DNA of 64,000 nt from Sphingobacterium sp. SYP-B4668 (GTDB lineage Bacteria > Bacteroidota > Bacteroidia > Sphingobacteriales > Sphingobacteriaceae), in the NCBI RefSeq assembly GCF_027627455.1, contig NZ_CP115483.1:4278001-4342000 (forward strand). The letters run 5' to 3'. The translations under genes were made by a program, and so were the position numbers. Below, piece after piece: positions 9,187-18,081 of the stretch (positions are counted from its first letter, which is position 1; each line of letters opens with the position of its first letter). A model generated the notes under the pieces. The model did not search any database. It saw only the letters and a program-made list of their open reading frames with translations, and was not told where the DNA came from.

Positions 9187-9239
9187 ACGATGCTTTTCTT
9201 TCATATTTTAGTCCTCCCCGACTTCCATATGAAAGAAAC

Positions 9240-9253
9240 TTTATCTAAGTTTG
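9240..9253 (+). promoter_or_regulatory. Promoter of the 9.3 kb membrane-protein gene
   Basis: TTTATCTAAGTTTG with -7 box TAAGTTTG at 9246-9253, 29 nt before the ATG at 9283. It shares this 14-nt core with the promoters at 7448 and 37195. Confidence 0.6.
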
Positions 9254-9282
9254 TGATTGAACAAAATTAAAGAGAGTTAAAC

Positions 9283-9696
9283 ATGCTACATTTACATTCC
9301 ACATTAGCGATTGTGCTGCTATTGGCATTGGTGGTGTCCATCATCATTACTTTAGCAAATCTTGCTGGCAACAAAGCCTATAATCGCAAGATTGCCTTAA
9401 TCGGGCTAATCTCCGCACACTTACAGTTAGTGGTCGGCTTAGTACTATTCTTCGTACTAAAATACCCTTCCATGATGTCAGGTGGTATTATGAAAGATCC
9501 GACCTTGCGTTTCAAAATCATCGAGCACCCTTTGACGATGATTATCGCTATCGTATTGATTACGATAGGATACTCGAAAGCTAAAAGAATTACTGATGCA
9601 AAGAAAGCCAATAAAACGGTGGCTATCTTCTTCATCTTGGGCTTAATATTTATCTTGGCTAGAATTCCATGGTCTACATGGTCCCTATTCGTTTAG
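9283..9696 (+). CDS. Four-helix membrane protein, cytochrome b-like
   Basis: 137 residues with four hydrophobic segments at about 8-28, 39-60, 79-97 and 109-134. Histidines sit at helix edges (HLHS near 3-5, SAHLQLVVG near 45, IEHPLTM near 84), the sort of pattern that has led similar Bacteroidota proteins to be called cytochrome B, but haem binding is only an inference. A purine-rich ribosome site (AAAGAGAG) precedes the ATG. A shared terminator separates it from the convergent small membrane protein. Confidence 0.65.
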   Translation: MLHLHSTLAIVLLLALVVSIIITLANLAGNKAYNRKIALIGLISAHLQLVVGLVLFFVLKYPSMMSGGIMKDPTLRFKIIEHPLTMIIAIVLITIGYSKAKRITDAKKANKTVAIFFILGLIFILARIPWSTWSLFV

Positions 9697-9714
9697 TCAA
9701 ACATTCATACCGCA

Positions 9715-9755
9715 AAAAAGTCCCAATACATCTGATATGTATTGGGACTTTTTAG
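9715..9755. terminator. Bidirectional terminator
   Basis: AAAAAGTCCCAATACAT pairs perfectly with ATGTATTGGGACTTTTT (17 bp, 5-nt loop), with A and T runs on both sides, between two convergent genes. Confidence 0.9.
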
Positions 9756-9790
9756 TATAACGGACTGTTGGATAAATTTTATTAGGCATA

Positions 9791-9822
9791 AAAAAAGCCT
9801 ATAGTAATCACTATAAGCTTTT
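9791..9822 (-). terminator. Terminator of the small membrane-protein gene
   Basis: On the minus strand an 11-bp stem with one mismatch is followed by a run of seven T (the A run at 9790-9796). It lies 25 bp past the stop of the minus-strand gene. Confidence 0.8.
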
Positions 9823-9846
9823 ATATATTTTTAAAGTGCTTACCGA

Positions 9847-10080
9847 CTATTTCTTACTTCCAAATCCTAAGATTGCAAACACAGTCTTGAAAGCAATGAT
9901 AGTAGCGATGATCAACAAAATATTTGCAATAGTCGAAAAGAGAAATGAATCTTGAATAAATCTAGCAAAGACACCTGCAAGACCAATAACAATAGCAACA
10001 GTTAAAGTTACATAATACTCTGAACGATTAGCATTATTATCTGTTTTCTTCGGCTGTCTTTGAGCTGTTGTATTTTCCAT
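9847..10080 (-). CDS. Small two-helix membrane protein
   Basis: 77 residues from MENTTAQRQPKK; the 16 upstream in-frame codons lack a signal and overlap the promoter spacer. A hydrophilic 23-residue N-terminus precedes two hydrophobic helices at about 24-44 and 49-70, ending LGFGSKK. Family not recognised. A CAAATGTA box (minus TACATTTG) 28 nt upstream supports the shorter start. It is probably an inner-membrane protein of unknown function. Confidence 0.75.
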   Translation of the reverse strand: MENTTAQRQPKKTDNNANRSEYYVTLTVAIVIGLAGVFARFIQDSFLFSTIANILLIIATIIAFKTVFAILGFGSKK

Positions 10081-10107
10081 GTTTCTATTTAAATGAATGT
10101 TACGCTG

Positions 10108-10136
10108 CAAATGTACAAAGTAAAGCACTAAACAAA
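10108..10136 (-). promoter_or_regulatory. Promoter of the two-helix protein gene
   Basis: Minus-strand TACATTTG (10115-10108) with a TTTG 17 nt upstream (10136-10133). It lies 28 nt before the ATG at 10080. Confidence 0.5.
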
Positions 10137-10442
10137 AAATTTATTTGACTAAATAATTGCCACATCCCTCGACAGCGCTACTATATTTTTTCTAGGCAAA
10201 CTGCTATAAACAAAGGATTTTAGCTAATATTGCATCGAAATGGATGTAGGTTTGCGTTCGTCTGTATATAATTGGTCTTTTGACAGTCATCTGCTGGCTG
10301 GCGAATCCAGATCATGTTGTATCCGTATGCGTGCGGTGTATACCAAGTGGATATTTCACATGCACGCAAACTCTACATTGGACAGAGAGATGCTTTCTAT
10401 CTCCTTCGCTATCGGTTTTTTTTACAACGGAAATACAGCACC
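10137..10442. other. 306-bp gap with no supported gene
   Basis: Several overlapping short plus-strand frames exist here, none with a recognisable motif or ribosome site. No perfect TAnnTTTG box was found upstream of the next gene, so its promoter is unknown. Confidence 0.5.
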
Positions 10443-10973
10443 ATGCAGCACTATTTGATTATACTTTTGTTCATAACAATGCAAGCATATAGCCATGCTC
10501 AGCAGAATGTCATCAAGGATTTTACCGTTAAAGAGAATCTTACTCAGAATGGTCGTCTAGCCATTGTTGCGACAGACACGACTGGCCAGGCCAGTGAAGC
10601 TATCAATGGAACATTCGTCTTCACATTGAATGGACTACAGCAGGAGCTCTCTTTTCGGAATGGAGTGGCTGTAGCTGATAGCAAGATAGCATCTTCAACG
10701 TTTGTATTTTTCAAACACAAAAATCAAGAAGATACGATTGGCAAACTTTTCTACGTCTTTAAATCGGACAAGGGATTGAATCCTATCAAAATCAGCGGGC
10801 TAGCGCTTCTCCTTATCCCTAGTATTATTCTTTTGATTGCCTATACTTTCAAACGCTTTATATTGGCGGCCGTGATATTGGCACTAGCCTATGCATTTTT
10901 CAACTATTCACAAGGTCTAAGCTTGGGCAATCTAATGGAGAGTATCATTATGGGTATCAAGAACTTTATCTAG
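10443..10973 (+). CDS. Exported protein with two C-terminal membrane helices
   Basis: 176 residues from MQHYLIILLFITMQAYSHAQ, a Sec signal peptide ending in AQ-Q. The frame is open for 43 codons upstream, but those residues do not resemble a leader. A short extracytoplasmic domain (about 20-120, with TVKENLTQNGRLAIVATDTTG) precedes two hydrophobic helices near 128-144 and 146-164 and an amphipathic end. Function not recognised. Its stop codon overlaps the stop of tamL on the other strand (CTAG at 10970-10973). Confidence 0.7.
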   Translation: MQHYLIILLFITMQAYSHAQQNVIKDFTVKENLTQNGRLAIVATDTTGQASEAINGTFVFTLNGLQQELSFRNGVAVADSKIASSTFVFFKHKNQEDTIGKLFYVFKSDKGLNPIKISGLALLLIPSIILLIAYTFKRFILAAVILALAYAFFNYSQGLSLGNLMESIIMGIKNFI

Positions 10974-13321
10974 AAAGGGAAGCCTATTCCGAAGTTGTAT
11001 TGAATAAAATTATAACGATCGGGCTTATGGGATTCGTAGTAAGACTGCTTAAAATCTTTCTGATCGAAGAAGTGCTTGATTACCCACTGATCCTTGCCTT
11101 CAAATTGTGGATCTTTTACTTTGATTCCAGCGTCTAGTCGAATCACAAAATAATCAGAGTCAAAACGAAGTCCAAACCCCGAGCCAATAGCAATCTGGGT
11201 CATGAATTTATCAAACTTAAATTCACCGCCAGGATTCAATTCATTCTCCTTCAAGCGCCATACATTCCCAAAGTCCACAAATGTAGCACCATTCAACTTG
11301 GCCCCTAGGAAGTGGTTGAGCAATCGAAATCGATACTCGGCATTACCCTCTAGCTTGATTTCGCCTAGTTGGTCCAAATTCCGAAGATTGAGTCGCAGCG
11401 ACTCGTCCAACCCTTCCCTATTGTAACTTCCTGGACCTAAGGTACGTGCTTGCCATGCTCTGATACCATTCATTCCGCCACTGTAAAAGCTCTTTTCAAA
11501 AATCAACAAGCTGGAGTTATTGCCATAAGGAATAGCGATTCCGGGATTGATTCGGAATACAAATTGCCGATTACCGCCAAGATGACGATACAAACGATAA
11601 TCCAATTCTAACTTTGCATACTGAAGATAAGGGACGTCAAAAAGAGTCCGTTCTCCATCCTCATTTTGACTGAAACTAAAGAGCTTGCTGGCCACCCCTA
11701 ATACGTTCCCACTAAGATCAATCGCTCCTCTGAAATAACTAAAATCTTCCAACTTCAATAATTTAGGTGCATTTAACGTGTAGGTATATTGAGAACCCAA
11801 TCCAAAATACTCCCGATTATTACTTCTTATATACAGCAAGTAGCCCTCATCAAAGAGCTGTTGCTCAAATGCTGCATCCAACTTGCCTACCCTATATTCC
11901 AAAACAACAGGTGTATAACTATGTTGTTTGTTTGCCGTTTCAAACCAGGTATAGTTCAACGTATTGATAAAATATCGATTGGAATAGGCATTATCTTGAT
12001 TGAAGATCTGTAGATTGGAAGAGAAGGTTGTCTTGGGAAGCCCGTATTTACCGATACTATTAAAAATGCCAAATGGCACTAATAATCTTGGAAATATCAA
12101 ATTGGCTCCAATCTGAAAATCATTGTTGAATATTTTCTGCGCAAGATTTCCCTTTAAGCGAGGATCAAAGAGCACCCCGTAGCGCATCTTGATTTCCAAT
12201 TGTTCGGCACCACCGAAGATATTACGATGGGAGAATGTATTGGCGATATTAAATCCGCTCATTCCTGAACTGAAGGTGTATTCGCCTTCTATCTGATTGC
12301 CCATGATGGGGCGAGGAATCAACTCGTACCTTACATTCAATTTATTGGAATCCACCTTTTCGTACAAAATCTTCACGCTTCTAAACCCGTTCATCTCATA
12401 AAGGCGGTCATAGGAGAGATTTTCCTTACTCAAATCATATTTATCGCCAGACTTGACGAACATGTATCGGGCAAGTGGGCGCAATCTAAAATTACCGGTC
12501 TGATCTTCAAAATTAACGTTTAATACCGTATCGCGGTAGGTTTTACTCCTTTTGCCAACGGACTGATTCAAATTGCGAATGGTCAGCGCACTGTTGTTGA
12601 TATAGTAGAGGGTATGCTGGTCTAGCTGCGGTGGGTTGTCTACAGATATCTTCAAATCTACTTGGTAATTGCGCAGGCTAGAATCCACACCTGCACGCAT
12701 ATACTGCCTAACGTAGTCGTAGTACCCATTTGTTTTGAGCAGCATATATAGATTTTCCCTATCTGTCAATAGCTTTTCGGCATCGTATCTTTCTCCTATT
12801 TTCACATGGGAGTGCGGCGCTAACCAATCATTATACAGTTTCTCAACCTGAGGATCTTCAATTTTCACCTCTTTACTACGTATGGTGTAGGATTGCCCGG
12901 ATACTACTTTAAAATCAATACTTGCTTTTTTTTTCTTAATCGATATCTCAGGTTTCACTTCGGCATTGAAATACCCTTTTGTTTGCAAGAAGCGTTGAAT
13001 CTGTTTACTGGAAAGCTCTACAAGCGCTGTATCCAATATATGAGGAGCCTCGCCTACGCTCTTGACGTTATTTTTTTTATACTTACCGTCTTTGGTATTG
13101 AAGGTATTGTATATAAACAGGTTCATTTTTGAATTGGGTCGCAATTCACTCGAAACATAAAGTGAAGAACGCTCCTTCAGCTTAGGATCTCCTCCTGTTA
13201 TATCCACATCTGTGACTAAAGCCTGCTCGTCTTCCAGATATTTTGTTGAACGGCATCCACTAAGAATTAGCAACAAAAGCGTTATACTTGCATATAAAAA
13301 ATAAGTCGTTTGTTTAATCAT
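10970..13321 (-). CDS. tamL: TamL-like Omp85 outer-membrane assembly lipoprotein
   Basis: 783 residues from MIKQTTYFLYASITLLLLIL; the following SGC is a lipobox, so the N-terminus is lipidated. POTRA-like repeats fill about 30-330 (for instance the segment around TKGYFNAEVKPEISIKKKKA). The rest is a BamA/TamA-type 16-strand barrel: PIMGNQIEGEYTFSSGMSGF, then the conserved region around SFYSGGMNGIRAWQARTLGPG, and the terminal strand ending YNFGIGFPF. A lipidated TamA homologue is characteristic of Bacteroidota, where it is named TamL and works with TamB. No tamB is in this window. The ATG at 13321 is preferred over the TTG at 13336. Confidence 0.9.
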   Translation of the reverse strand: MIKQTTYFLYASITLLLLILSGCRSTKYLEDEQALVTDVDITGGDPKLKERSSLYVSSELRPNSKMNLFIYNTFNTKDGKYKKNNVKSVGEAPHILDTALVELSSKQIQRFLQTKGYFNAEVKPEISIKKKKASIDFKVVSGQSYTIRSKEVKIEDPQVEKLYNDWLAPHSHVKIGERYDAEKLLTDRENLYMLLKTNGYYDYVRQYMRAGVDSSLRNYQVDLKISVDNPPQLDQHTLYYINNSALTIRNLNQSVGKRSKTYRDTVLNVNFEDQTGNFRLRPLARYMFVKSGDKYDLSKENLSYDRLYEMNGFRSVKILYEKVDSNKLNVRYELIPRPIMGNQIEGEYTFSSGMSGFNIANTFSHRNIFGGAEQLEIKMRYGVLFDPRLKGNLAQKIFNNDFQIGANLIFPRLLVPFGIFNSIGKYGLPKTTFSSNLQIFNQDNAYSNRYFINTLNYTWFETANKQHSYTPVVLEYRVGKLDAAFEQQLFDEGYLLYIRSNNREYFGLGSQYTYTLNAPKLLKLEDFSYFRGAIDLSGNVLGVASKLFSFSQNEDGERTLFDVPYLQYAKLELDYRLYRHLGGNRQFVFRINPGIAIPYGNNSSLLIFEKSFYSGGMNGIRAWQARTLGPGSYNREGLDESLRLNLRNLDQLGEIKLEGNAEYRFRLLNHFLGAKLNGATFVDFGNVWRLKENELNPGGEFKFDKFMTQIAIGSGFGLRFDSDYFVIRLDAGIKVKDPQFEGKDQWVIKHFFDQKDFKQSYYESHKPDRYNFIQYNFGIGFPF

Positions 13322-13326
13322 CAAAA

Positions 13327-14079
13327 ATGTTGTCAAAAGCGCAAATCAGTCTAGTTACATCTCTCCAACATAAAAAGTTTCGCAAAGAGCATGGCCTTTT
13401 TGTTGTAGAGGGTATCAAATCTGTAACGGAGTTTTTATATTCATCGTATGACGTTCATGCCTTATTCTACACGGCAAGCGTTAACACAAAAGTGGTTAAA
13501 ATACCGCAAAATATAAAATCCTACGAGCTGACTGCTAATGAATTCTCAAAAATTAGTCAATTAAAATCTCCTCAAGGGATATTGGCCCTTGTGAATCTTC
13601 CCAAAGAAGCGTCCCTATTAGCCTTGGATTTGGCCAATCGATTTACATTGGTCTTGGATGACGTCCAAGATCCTGGAAATCTAGGAACCATTATTCGTAC
13701 GGCGGAATGGTTTGGATTTAAAGATATCATTTGTTCAATAGGCACCGTTGACGCTTATAATCCTAAAGTAGTGCAAGCGACAATGGGTTCGCTGTCCCGT
13801 ATACGGATCCATTATACAGACCTTCCTTCTTTCATTTCTCACTGTGGTCTTCCTGTCTTTGGGGCGCTTCTGGATGGTTCTTCCGTCTATGAAACCTCTT
13901 GGGGAGGACAAGGCTTGATCGTGATGGGCAATGAAGGTAATGGTATCAGTCAGGAGGTCATCAAACTGGTGAACCAAGCTGTGACGATACCTCGTTTTGG
14001 GGAGGCAGAATCGCTCAACGTAGCCGTTGCTACCACTATCTTCTGTAACGAAATAGCCAGAATGGGCATCATGAAATGA
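13327..14079 (+). CDS. TrmH/SpoU-family RNA 2'-O-methyltransferase
   Basis: 250 residues. The N-terminal substrate-binding domain begins MLSKAQISLVTSLQHKKFRKEHGLFVVEG. The SPOUT catalytic domain has the three conserved blocks: LDDVQDPGNLGTIIRTAEWFG near 110-130, GLIVMGNEGNGIS near 194-206 and IPRFGEAESLNVAVATTIF near 218-236. It uses S-adenosylmethionine to methylate ribose in rRNA or tRNA; the target cannot be told from sequence. The start fits the family closely, although only 5 bp separate it from the divergent tamL start. It shares an ATGA overlap with the MFS gene, so both are cotranscribed. Confidence 0.9.
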   Translation: MLSKAQISLVTSLQHKKFRKEHGLFVVEGIKSVTEFLYSSYDVHALFYTASVNTKVVKIPQNIKSYELTANEFSKISQLKSPQGILALVNLPKEASLLALDLANRFTLVLDDVQDPGNLGTIIRTAEWFGFKDIICSIGTVDAYNPKVVQATMGSLSRIRIHYTDLPSFISHCGLPVFGALLDGSSVYETSWGGQGLIVMGNEGNGISQEVIKLVNQAVTIPRFGEAESLNVAVATTIFCNEIARMGIMK

Positions 14080-15266
14080 CGGATACGAGCTCAAATTCAA
14101 TATATACCCTACAATTTGCACTCCTGTGTTTGAGTTCGCTACTATTTTCAGCAAGCTTCAACATGATTATTCCCGAGCTGCCTAATTACCTCAGCAGTAT
14201 GGGCGGAGCTGAATATAAGGGTCTGATTATCGCCCTGTTTACCTTGACGGCTGGTATTTCTAGACCGTTTAGTGGTAAGTTGACAGACAAATGGGGACGT
14301 GTACCAGTGATGGCCGTTGGCTCTGTTGTGTGCTTTGTTTGTGGATTTTTGTACCCTGTACTCACTTCAGTGGCCGGGTTTCTTATGCTCAGGCTGGTAC
14401 ATGGTTTTTCGACAGGGTTCAAACCTACGGCTACTTCGGCATACGTTGCGGATATCATCCCACGCGCTCGTTGGGGAGAGGCACTCGGTCTTCACGGTTT
14501 ATGCTTTAGTATTGGTGGTGCAGTAGGCCCAGCAATTGGAAGTGCTATATTTCAAGCTTATGGTATAGATACGATGTTTTATAGTTCTTCTTTATTTGCA
14601 CTACTATCCATCGTAATTGTAGCCAACATGAAAGAGACGCTATCCACTAAAGAGAAACTCAACATTTCGATGTTCAAGATCTCTAGATCGGACATTATAG
14701 ATTTGGGAGCACTGCCCGCTGGCGTGGTCACTTTTTTATCCTACTCGGCCTATGGCGTCATCTTGACTCTAATACCTGATTGGAGTGAGCATCTCGGCTT
14801 AGCCAATAAAGGGGTATTCTTTACGGCATACACGATTGCTTCTATCCTCATTCGATTTCTCTCTGGAAAGGTAGCCGATCGATACGGCCGGACAAAAGTC
14901 ATTATGGTCGGACTGGTCACTGTGGCACTCTCCCTGTATCTCATAAGTGAGGGTGATAATTTTTTCAGATTGATGCTCGGTGCTAGTGTATATGGTATTG
15001 GTACGGGTATCCTATCGCCGGCGGTGAATGCTTGGACAATAGACCTCAGTAGTCCACAACAACGAGGTAGGGCTATTGCAACTATGTACATCTCCTTGGA
15101 GGCTGGTATAGGATTGGGTGCTCTTATCGCTGGATTCTACTATCGTGATATCATCGAGAATATTCCAAAAATTATGTTGACCAATGCTGCTGTACTGTTA
15201 TTGGCCCTAATCTATATGCTTTGGTGGCAATTTATGAAAAAACCGAAACAGGAATTGCCGATGTAG
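14076..15266 (+). CDS. MFS transporter
   Basis: 396 residues with about 12 membrane helices. The MFS signature between helices 2 and 3 reads GKLTDKWGRVPVM (about 68-80) and is repeated after the half-way loop as GKVADRYGRTKVI. The start ATG overlaps the methyltransferase stop (ATGA), so the two are translationally coupled. It is probably a drug/proton antiporter of the inner membrane, but the substrate is unknown. Confidence 0.9.
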   Translation: MTDTSSNSIYTLQFALLCLSSLLFSASFNMIIPELPNYLSSMGGAEYKGLIIALFTLTAGISRPFSGKLTDKWGRVPVMAVGSVVCFVCGFLYPVLTSVAGFLMLRLVHGFSTGFKPTATSAYVADIIPRARWGEALGLHGLCFSIGGAVGPAIGSAIFQAYGIDTMFYSSSLFALLSIVIVANMKETLSTKEKLNISMFKISRSDIIDLGALPAGVVTFLSYSAYGVILTLIPDWSEHLGLANKGVFFTAYTIASILIRFLSGKVADRYGRTKVIMVGLVTVALSLYLISEGDNFFRLMLGASVYGIGTGILSPAVNAWTIDLSSPQQRGRAIATMYISLEAGIGLGALIAGFYYRDIIENIPKIMLTNAAVLLLALIYMLWWQFMKKPKQELPM

Positions 15267-15284
15267 GATTTAATTGTATCTTTA
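15255..15284 (+). promoter_or_regulatory. Promoter of the AI-2E-family gene
   Basis: TTG (15255-15257), a 19-nt spacer and TATCTTTA (15277-15284), one base off TAnnTTTG. It starts inside the end of the MFS gene, 30 nt before the ATG at 15315. Confidence 0.55.
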
Positions 15285-15314
15285 TAATTGTAACTGAATA
15301 AACAACTAGACAAT

Positions 15315-16517
15315 ATGGAAGATAAAAAAAGTTCCCCGCCCTATTCGCTTAGCTTAGCGTCGAGCTTATTTGCGTTAGTACTTATCATCGGCCTGATGTA
15401 TGTCACGCAAAGTGTATTGGTCCCGCTACTATTTTCCATCATTATTTCTATTACACTGTTTCCCATTGCTAATTTTTTAGAGCGTAGATTACGATTTGTA
15501 CGTTCATTGGCCGCCATTGTATCTGTAATAATTGCCATATTGATTATCGGTGGCATCTTGTGGTTCATTGTACACGAGAGCATTATTATAGGACGAGATG
15601 CAAGTGACATCACCAACAAAGTAACGTCCGTTGTGGAAAGCTTCCAAGATTGGATGCAACATCGATTTGGGATGGAAAGAAGCGAAATGGCGGCAAAGTT
15701 TCAAGAACAGAGTAACAAGGTACTCGATAATGTGGGCGGTTACCTATCTACAGCTTTTGGGTCCATTGGGAGTACCCTTGCTGGAGTAGTACTGGTTCCT
15801 ATCTTTATTTTCTTCCTGCTTTATTACCGAGATTTTTTTAAAGAGTTTTTCTTTAAGACTTTCAAAGATACCGAAAACAAAAAAATCAATGATGTACTCA
15901 ATAAAATCTATCAAGTGGTACAAAGTTACTTCTTGGGTCTGGTTACTGTAATGGGCATCGTCGCTGTATTGAATACAGTAGGTTTGATGATACTGGGCAT
16001 TGAGTATGCTTGGTTTTTTGGTTCGTTGGCTTCATTCCTAATGTTACTTCCTTATATCGGAATTGCTATCGGATCTATCCTTCCTGCATTATTTGCGTTG
16101 GCAACAAAAGATAATGCTTGGTATGCGATTGGTGTCATCGCTTGGTTTCAGGTAGTCCAATTTTTAGAAGGTAACATCATTACCCCAAATATTGTTGGGG
16201 GAAAAGTAAGTATTAACCCTTTGATGGCAATCATCGCTATCTTAGTGGGTGGTATGATTTTCGGATTGGCGGGTTTGATTCTTGCGCTACCTATGACCGC
16301 AGCCCTTAAGGTCATCTTCGATGCCATTCCTTCTATGCAGTCCATCGGCTTTTTGATAGGTGAGCCGGAGAAACAACACCTTAAAAGAAACTCCACTCAA
16401 GAATTGTTAATGAAATGGGGAATCGTACGCCCCCCTCGCCGAAAGAAGAAGGAAACGGAAGATGTTGCGACAGCAGCTAAAGAGGTTACCACAAAAAGTA
16501 ACGAAAAGGAAAATTAA
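15315..16517 (+). CDS. AI-2E family transporter (PF01594)
   Basis: 400 residues with seven to eight predicted helices and a cytoplasmic loop around 90-150 (DASDITNKVTSVVESFQDWM...). Helices carry the family pattern PIFIFFLLYYRDFF, LPYIGIAIGSILPALFALA and a late LEGNIITPNIVGGKVSINPLMAIIAILVGG. The C-terminus is a charged tail. The family is named for a member that exports autoinducer-2, but others are sodium/proton antiporters or have unknown substrates, so quorum sensing should not be assumed. A strong terminator follows. Confidence 0.9.
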   Translation: MEDKKSSPPYSLSLASSLFALVLIIGLMYVTQSVLVPLLFSIIISITLFPIANFLERRLRFVRSLAAIVSVIIAILIIGGILWFIVHESIIIGRDASDITNKVTSVVESFQDWMQHRFGMERSEMAAKFQEQSNKVLDNVGGYLSTAFGSIGSTLAGVVLVPIFIFFLLYYRDFFKEFFFKTFKDTENKKINDVLNKIYQVVQSYFLGLVTVMGIVAVLNTVGLMILGIEYAWFFGSLASFLMLLPYIGIAIGSILPALFALATKDNAWYAIGVIAWFQVVQFLEGNIITPNIVGGKVSINPLMAIIAILVGGMIFGLAGLILALPMTAALKVIFDAIPSMQSIGFLIGEPEKQHLKRNSTQELLMKWGIVRPPRRKKKETEDVATAAKEVTTKSNEKEN

Positions 16518-16520
16518 GAA

Positions 16521-16556
16521 AAAGGAGGTTTCTTGTAAGAAACCTCCTTTTTCTCT
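16521..16556. terminator. Terminator between AI-2E and SusD genes
   Basis: AAAGGAGGTTTCTT pairs perfectly with AAGAAACCTCCTTT (14 bp, GT loop) followed by TTTCTCTTTT, between convergent genes. Confidence 0.9.
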
Positions 16557-16575
16557 TTTAATAATATGCTATACT

Positions 16576-18051
16576 TTATAGATTTTCATTTCGATTTCTT
16601 TCACTTTCTGGAATTGCAAAAAGATAATATCGACTATTAGGCACAAAAGATGTACGATCAGGAAATATCAGAAGTGTATGGCCTAAAGCCTCCACACTTT
16701 CGTTCTTCCCTTCGTCATTTTTCACGGTCACATATATTGCTGTACCATCGGGTTTAACATAGCTTTTCCGCGCAACGGAGACCTGCGTCCGTAGGATGTC
16801 GGTGAGTGAAAATCCTTCTCCCCACAATTCTTTTCGACGCTCAATCAATATTGCATCAACTAGGTTCCCTGAAGTGTAAGGTTTGGCATTCCGTGCACCC
16901 CGCAATTCATTCAAGCGATCTATAGCCTCTCCTTCATGTCCGCCCCTCGCCAATCCTTCCGCCTCAATCAAATACATTTCTGCTGCACGCATATATACAA
17001 TATCGCCAGTCATATTCGACCTAAACTTGAACTTTTTATACTTCAACCAGCCTTTGTTTATGCTAGATCCACTCCATTCGAAAAGTTGACTACGGATATC
17101 TTGCTCATCAAATAGTTCTTTAAAATATGGATCAGCCATAAAACTGCTATAGTAAGCTTCCTTTGAGGAGACATCCATGTAGTGGAATGTATAACTCTCA
17201 TCGCTTTGCTCTGGGGTCTGTGGATGCCCCCATATCCATTCGCCATTTGCCAAGTCATTGAACCCTTCTGCATATTTAGCTGCTTCCATTAAAGGATAGC
17301 CCTTTCGAGCATCAGCCGCATGCTTTGCTGCAAGCTCCCATTTCTCGGTATTCAAATAGGTACGAGCCAAAAGGCCGTTGATTATCGCACTATTGATTTT
17401 GTATTTTGCTCCTTGATACATCCCCACCAATGTTAACGCATCTTTAAGATCGGATTCAATCAATGCATACACTTGCTCTACTGTGGCCCGAGCCTGAGGA
17501 ACAGTGGTAACAGTGGTCGGCTCGGTATAAATGGGTACTGCCAATGCATCCTTGTCCTTGGCATATGTATACTGATAGAAACTTACTAGGTTGTAATAAG
17601 CAAAAGCCCGAAGTGCTTTGGCCTGTCCTTTCAGCCTGTTCTTATAGTCTAGATCTCCATCAGCAGCATCTATTTTGGTGACGACATTATTCATATTGTC
17701 AATGACTTTATAGAATAAGGTCCAGAAAAAGGTAGTCCTGCTGGAAGTCTCATTGAACATGTCTGTGAAATTGTAAGGCCCCGCATATCCATACTTGGTT
17801 GTAATCAGTGCGACATCGCTTCCCATAGCGTCACTGGTACGCATCACAGCACTATACCCTGGGTTAGCGTAAGTAGCATATGTTTCATTCAGATATTTCC
17901 AGGTGCCATTGATGACCGTCTCTATATTATCTGCATTCTTATAGATTTCATTTTCATCCACGGCATCGGTCGGTGCTGTCTCTAGATCTTTTGAACAACC
18001 TACCACCACTAAAAGAAAGAGACTGGCTATATATATAATATTTCTATTCAT
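16576..18051 (-). CDS. SusD/RagB-family surface lipoprotein, pair 1
   Basis: 491 residues. The N-terminus MNRNIIYIASLFLLVVVGCS is a lipoprotein signal (VVGC). The TPR-rich SusD fold shows in LKGQAKALRAFAYYNLVSFY near 142 and in the typical end AILIERRKELWGEGFSLTDILR near 400-421. SusD proteins form the lid over the SusC barrel and bind the ligand outside the cell. It lies 30 bp after its SusC partner in one transcript behind an S-box riboswitch, so it should share control by S-adenosylmethionine. The ligand is unknown. Confidence 0.94.
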   Translation of the reverse strand: MNRNIIYIASLFLLVVVGCSKDLETAPTDAVDENEIYKNADNIETVINGTWKYLNETYATYANPGYSAVMRTSDAMGSDVALITTKYGYAGPYNFTDMFNETSSRTTFFWTLFYKVIDNMNNVVTKIDAADGDLDYKNRLKGQAKALRAFAYYNLVSFYQYTYAKDKDALAVPIYTEPTTVTTVPQARATVEQVYALIESDLKDALTLVGMYQGAKYKINSAIINGLLARTYLNTEKWELAAKHAADARKGYPLMEAAKYAEGFNDLANGEWIWGHPQTPEQSDESYTFHYMDVSSKEAYYSSFMADPYFKELFDEQDIRSQLFEWSGSSINKGWLKYKKFKFRSNMTGDIVYMRAAEMYLIEAEGLARGGHEGEAIDRLNELRGARNAKPYTSGNLVDAILIERRKELWGEGFSLTDILRTQVSVARKSYVKPDGTAIYVTVKNDEGKNESVEALGHTLLIFPDRTSFVPNSRYYLFAIPESERNRNENL

Positions 18052-18081
18052 GATTATTTATCCTATTTTTCAAAATCCATT

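Noticed and set aside
10240..10442. Overlapping short frames upstream of the 10.4 kb gene
   Set aside because: Three frames overlap each other with no motif, and the downstream gene has a clear signal-peptide start at 10443.
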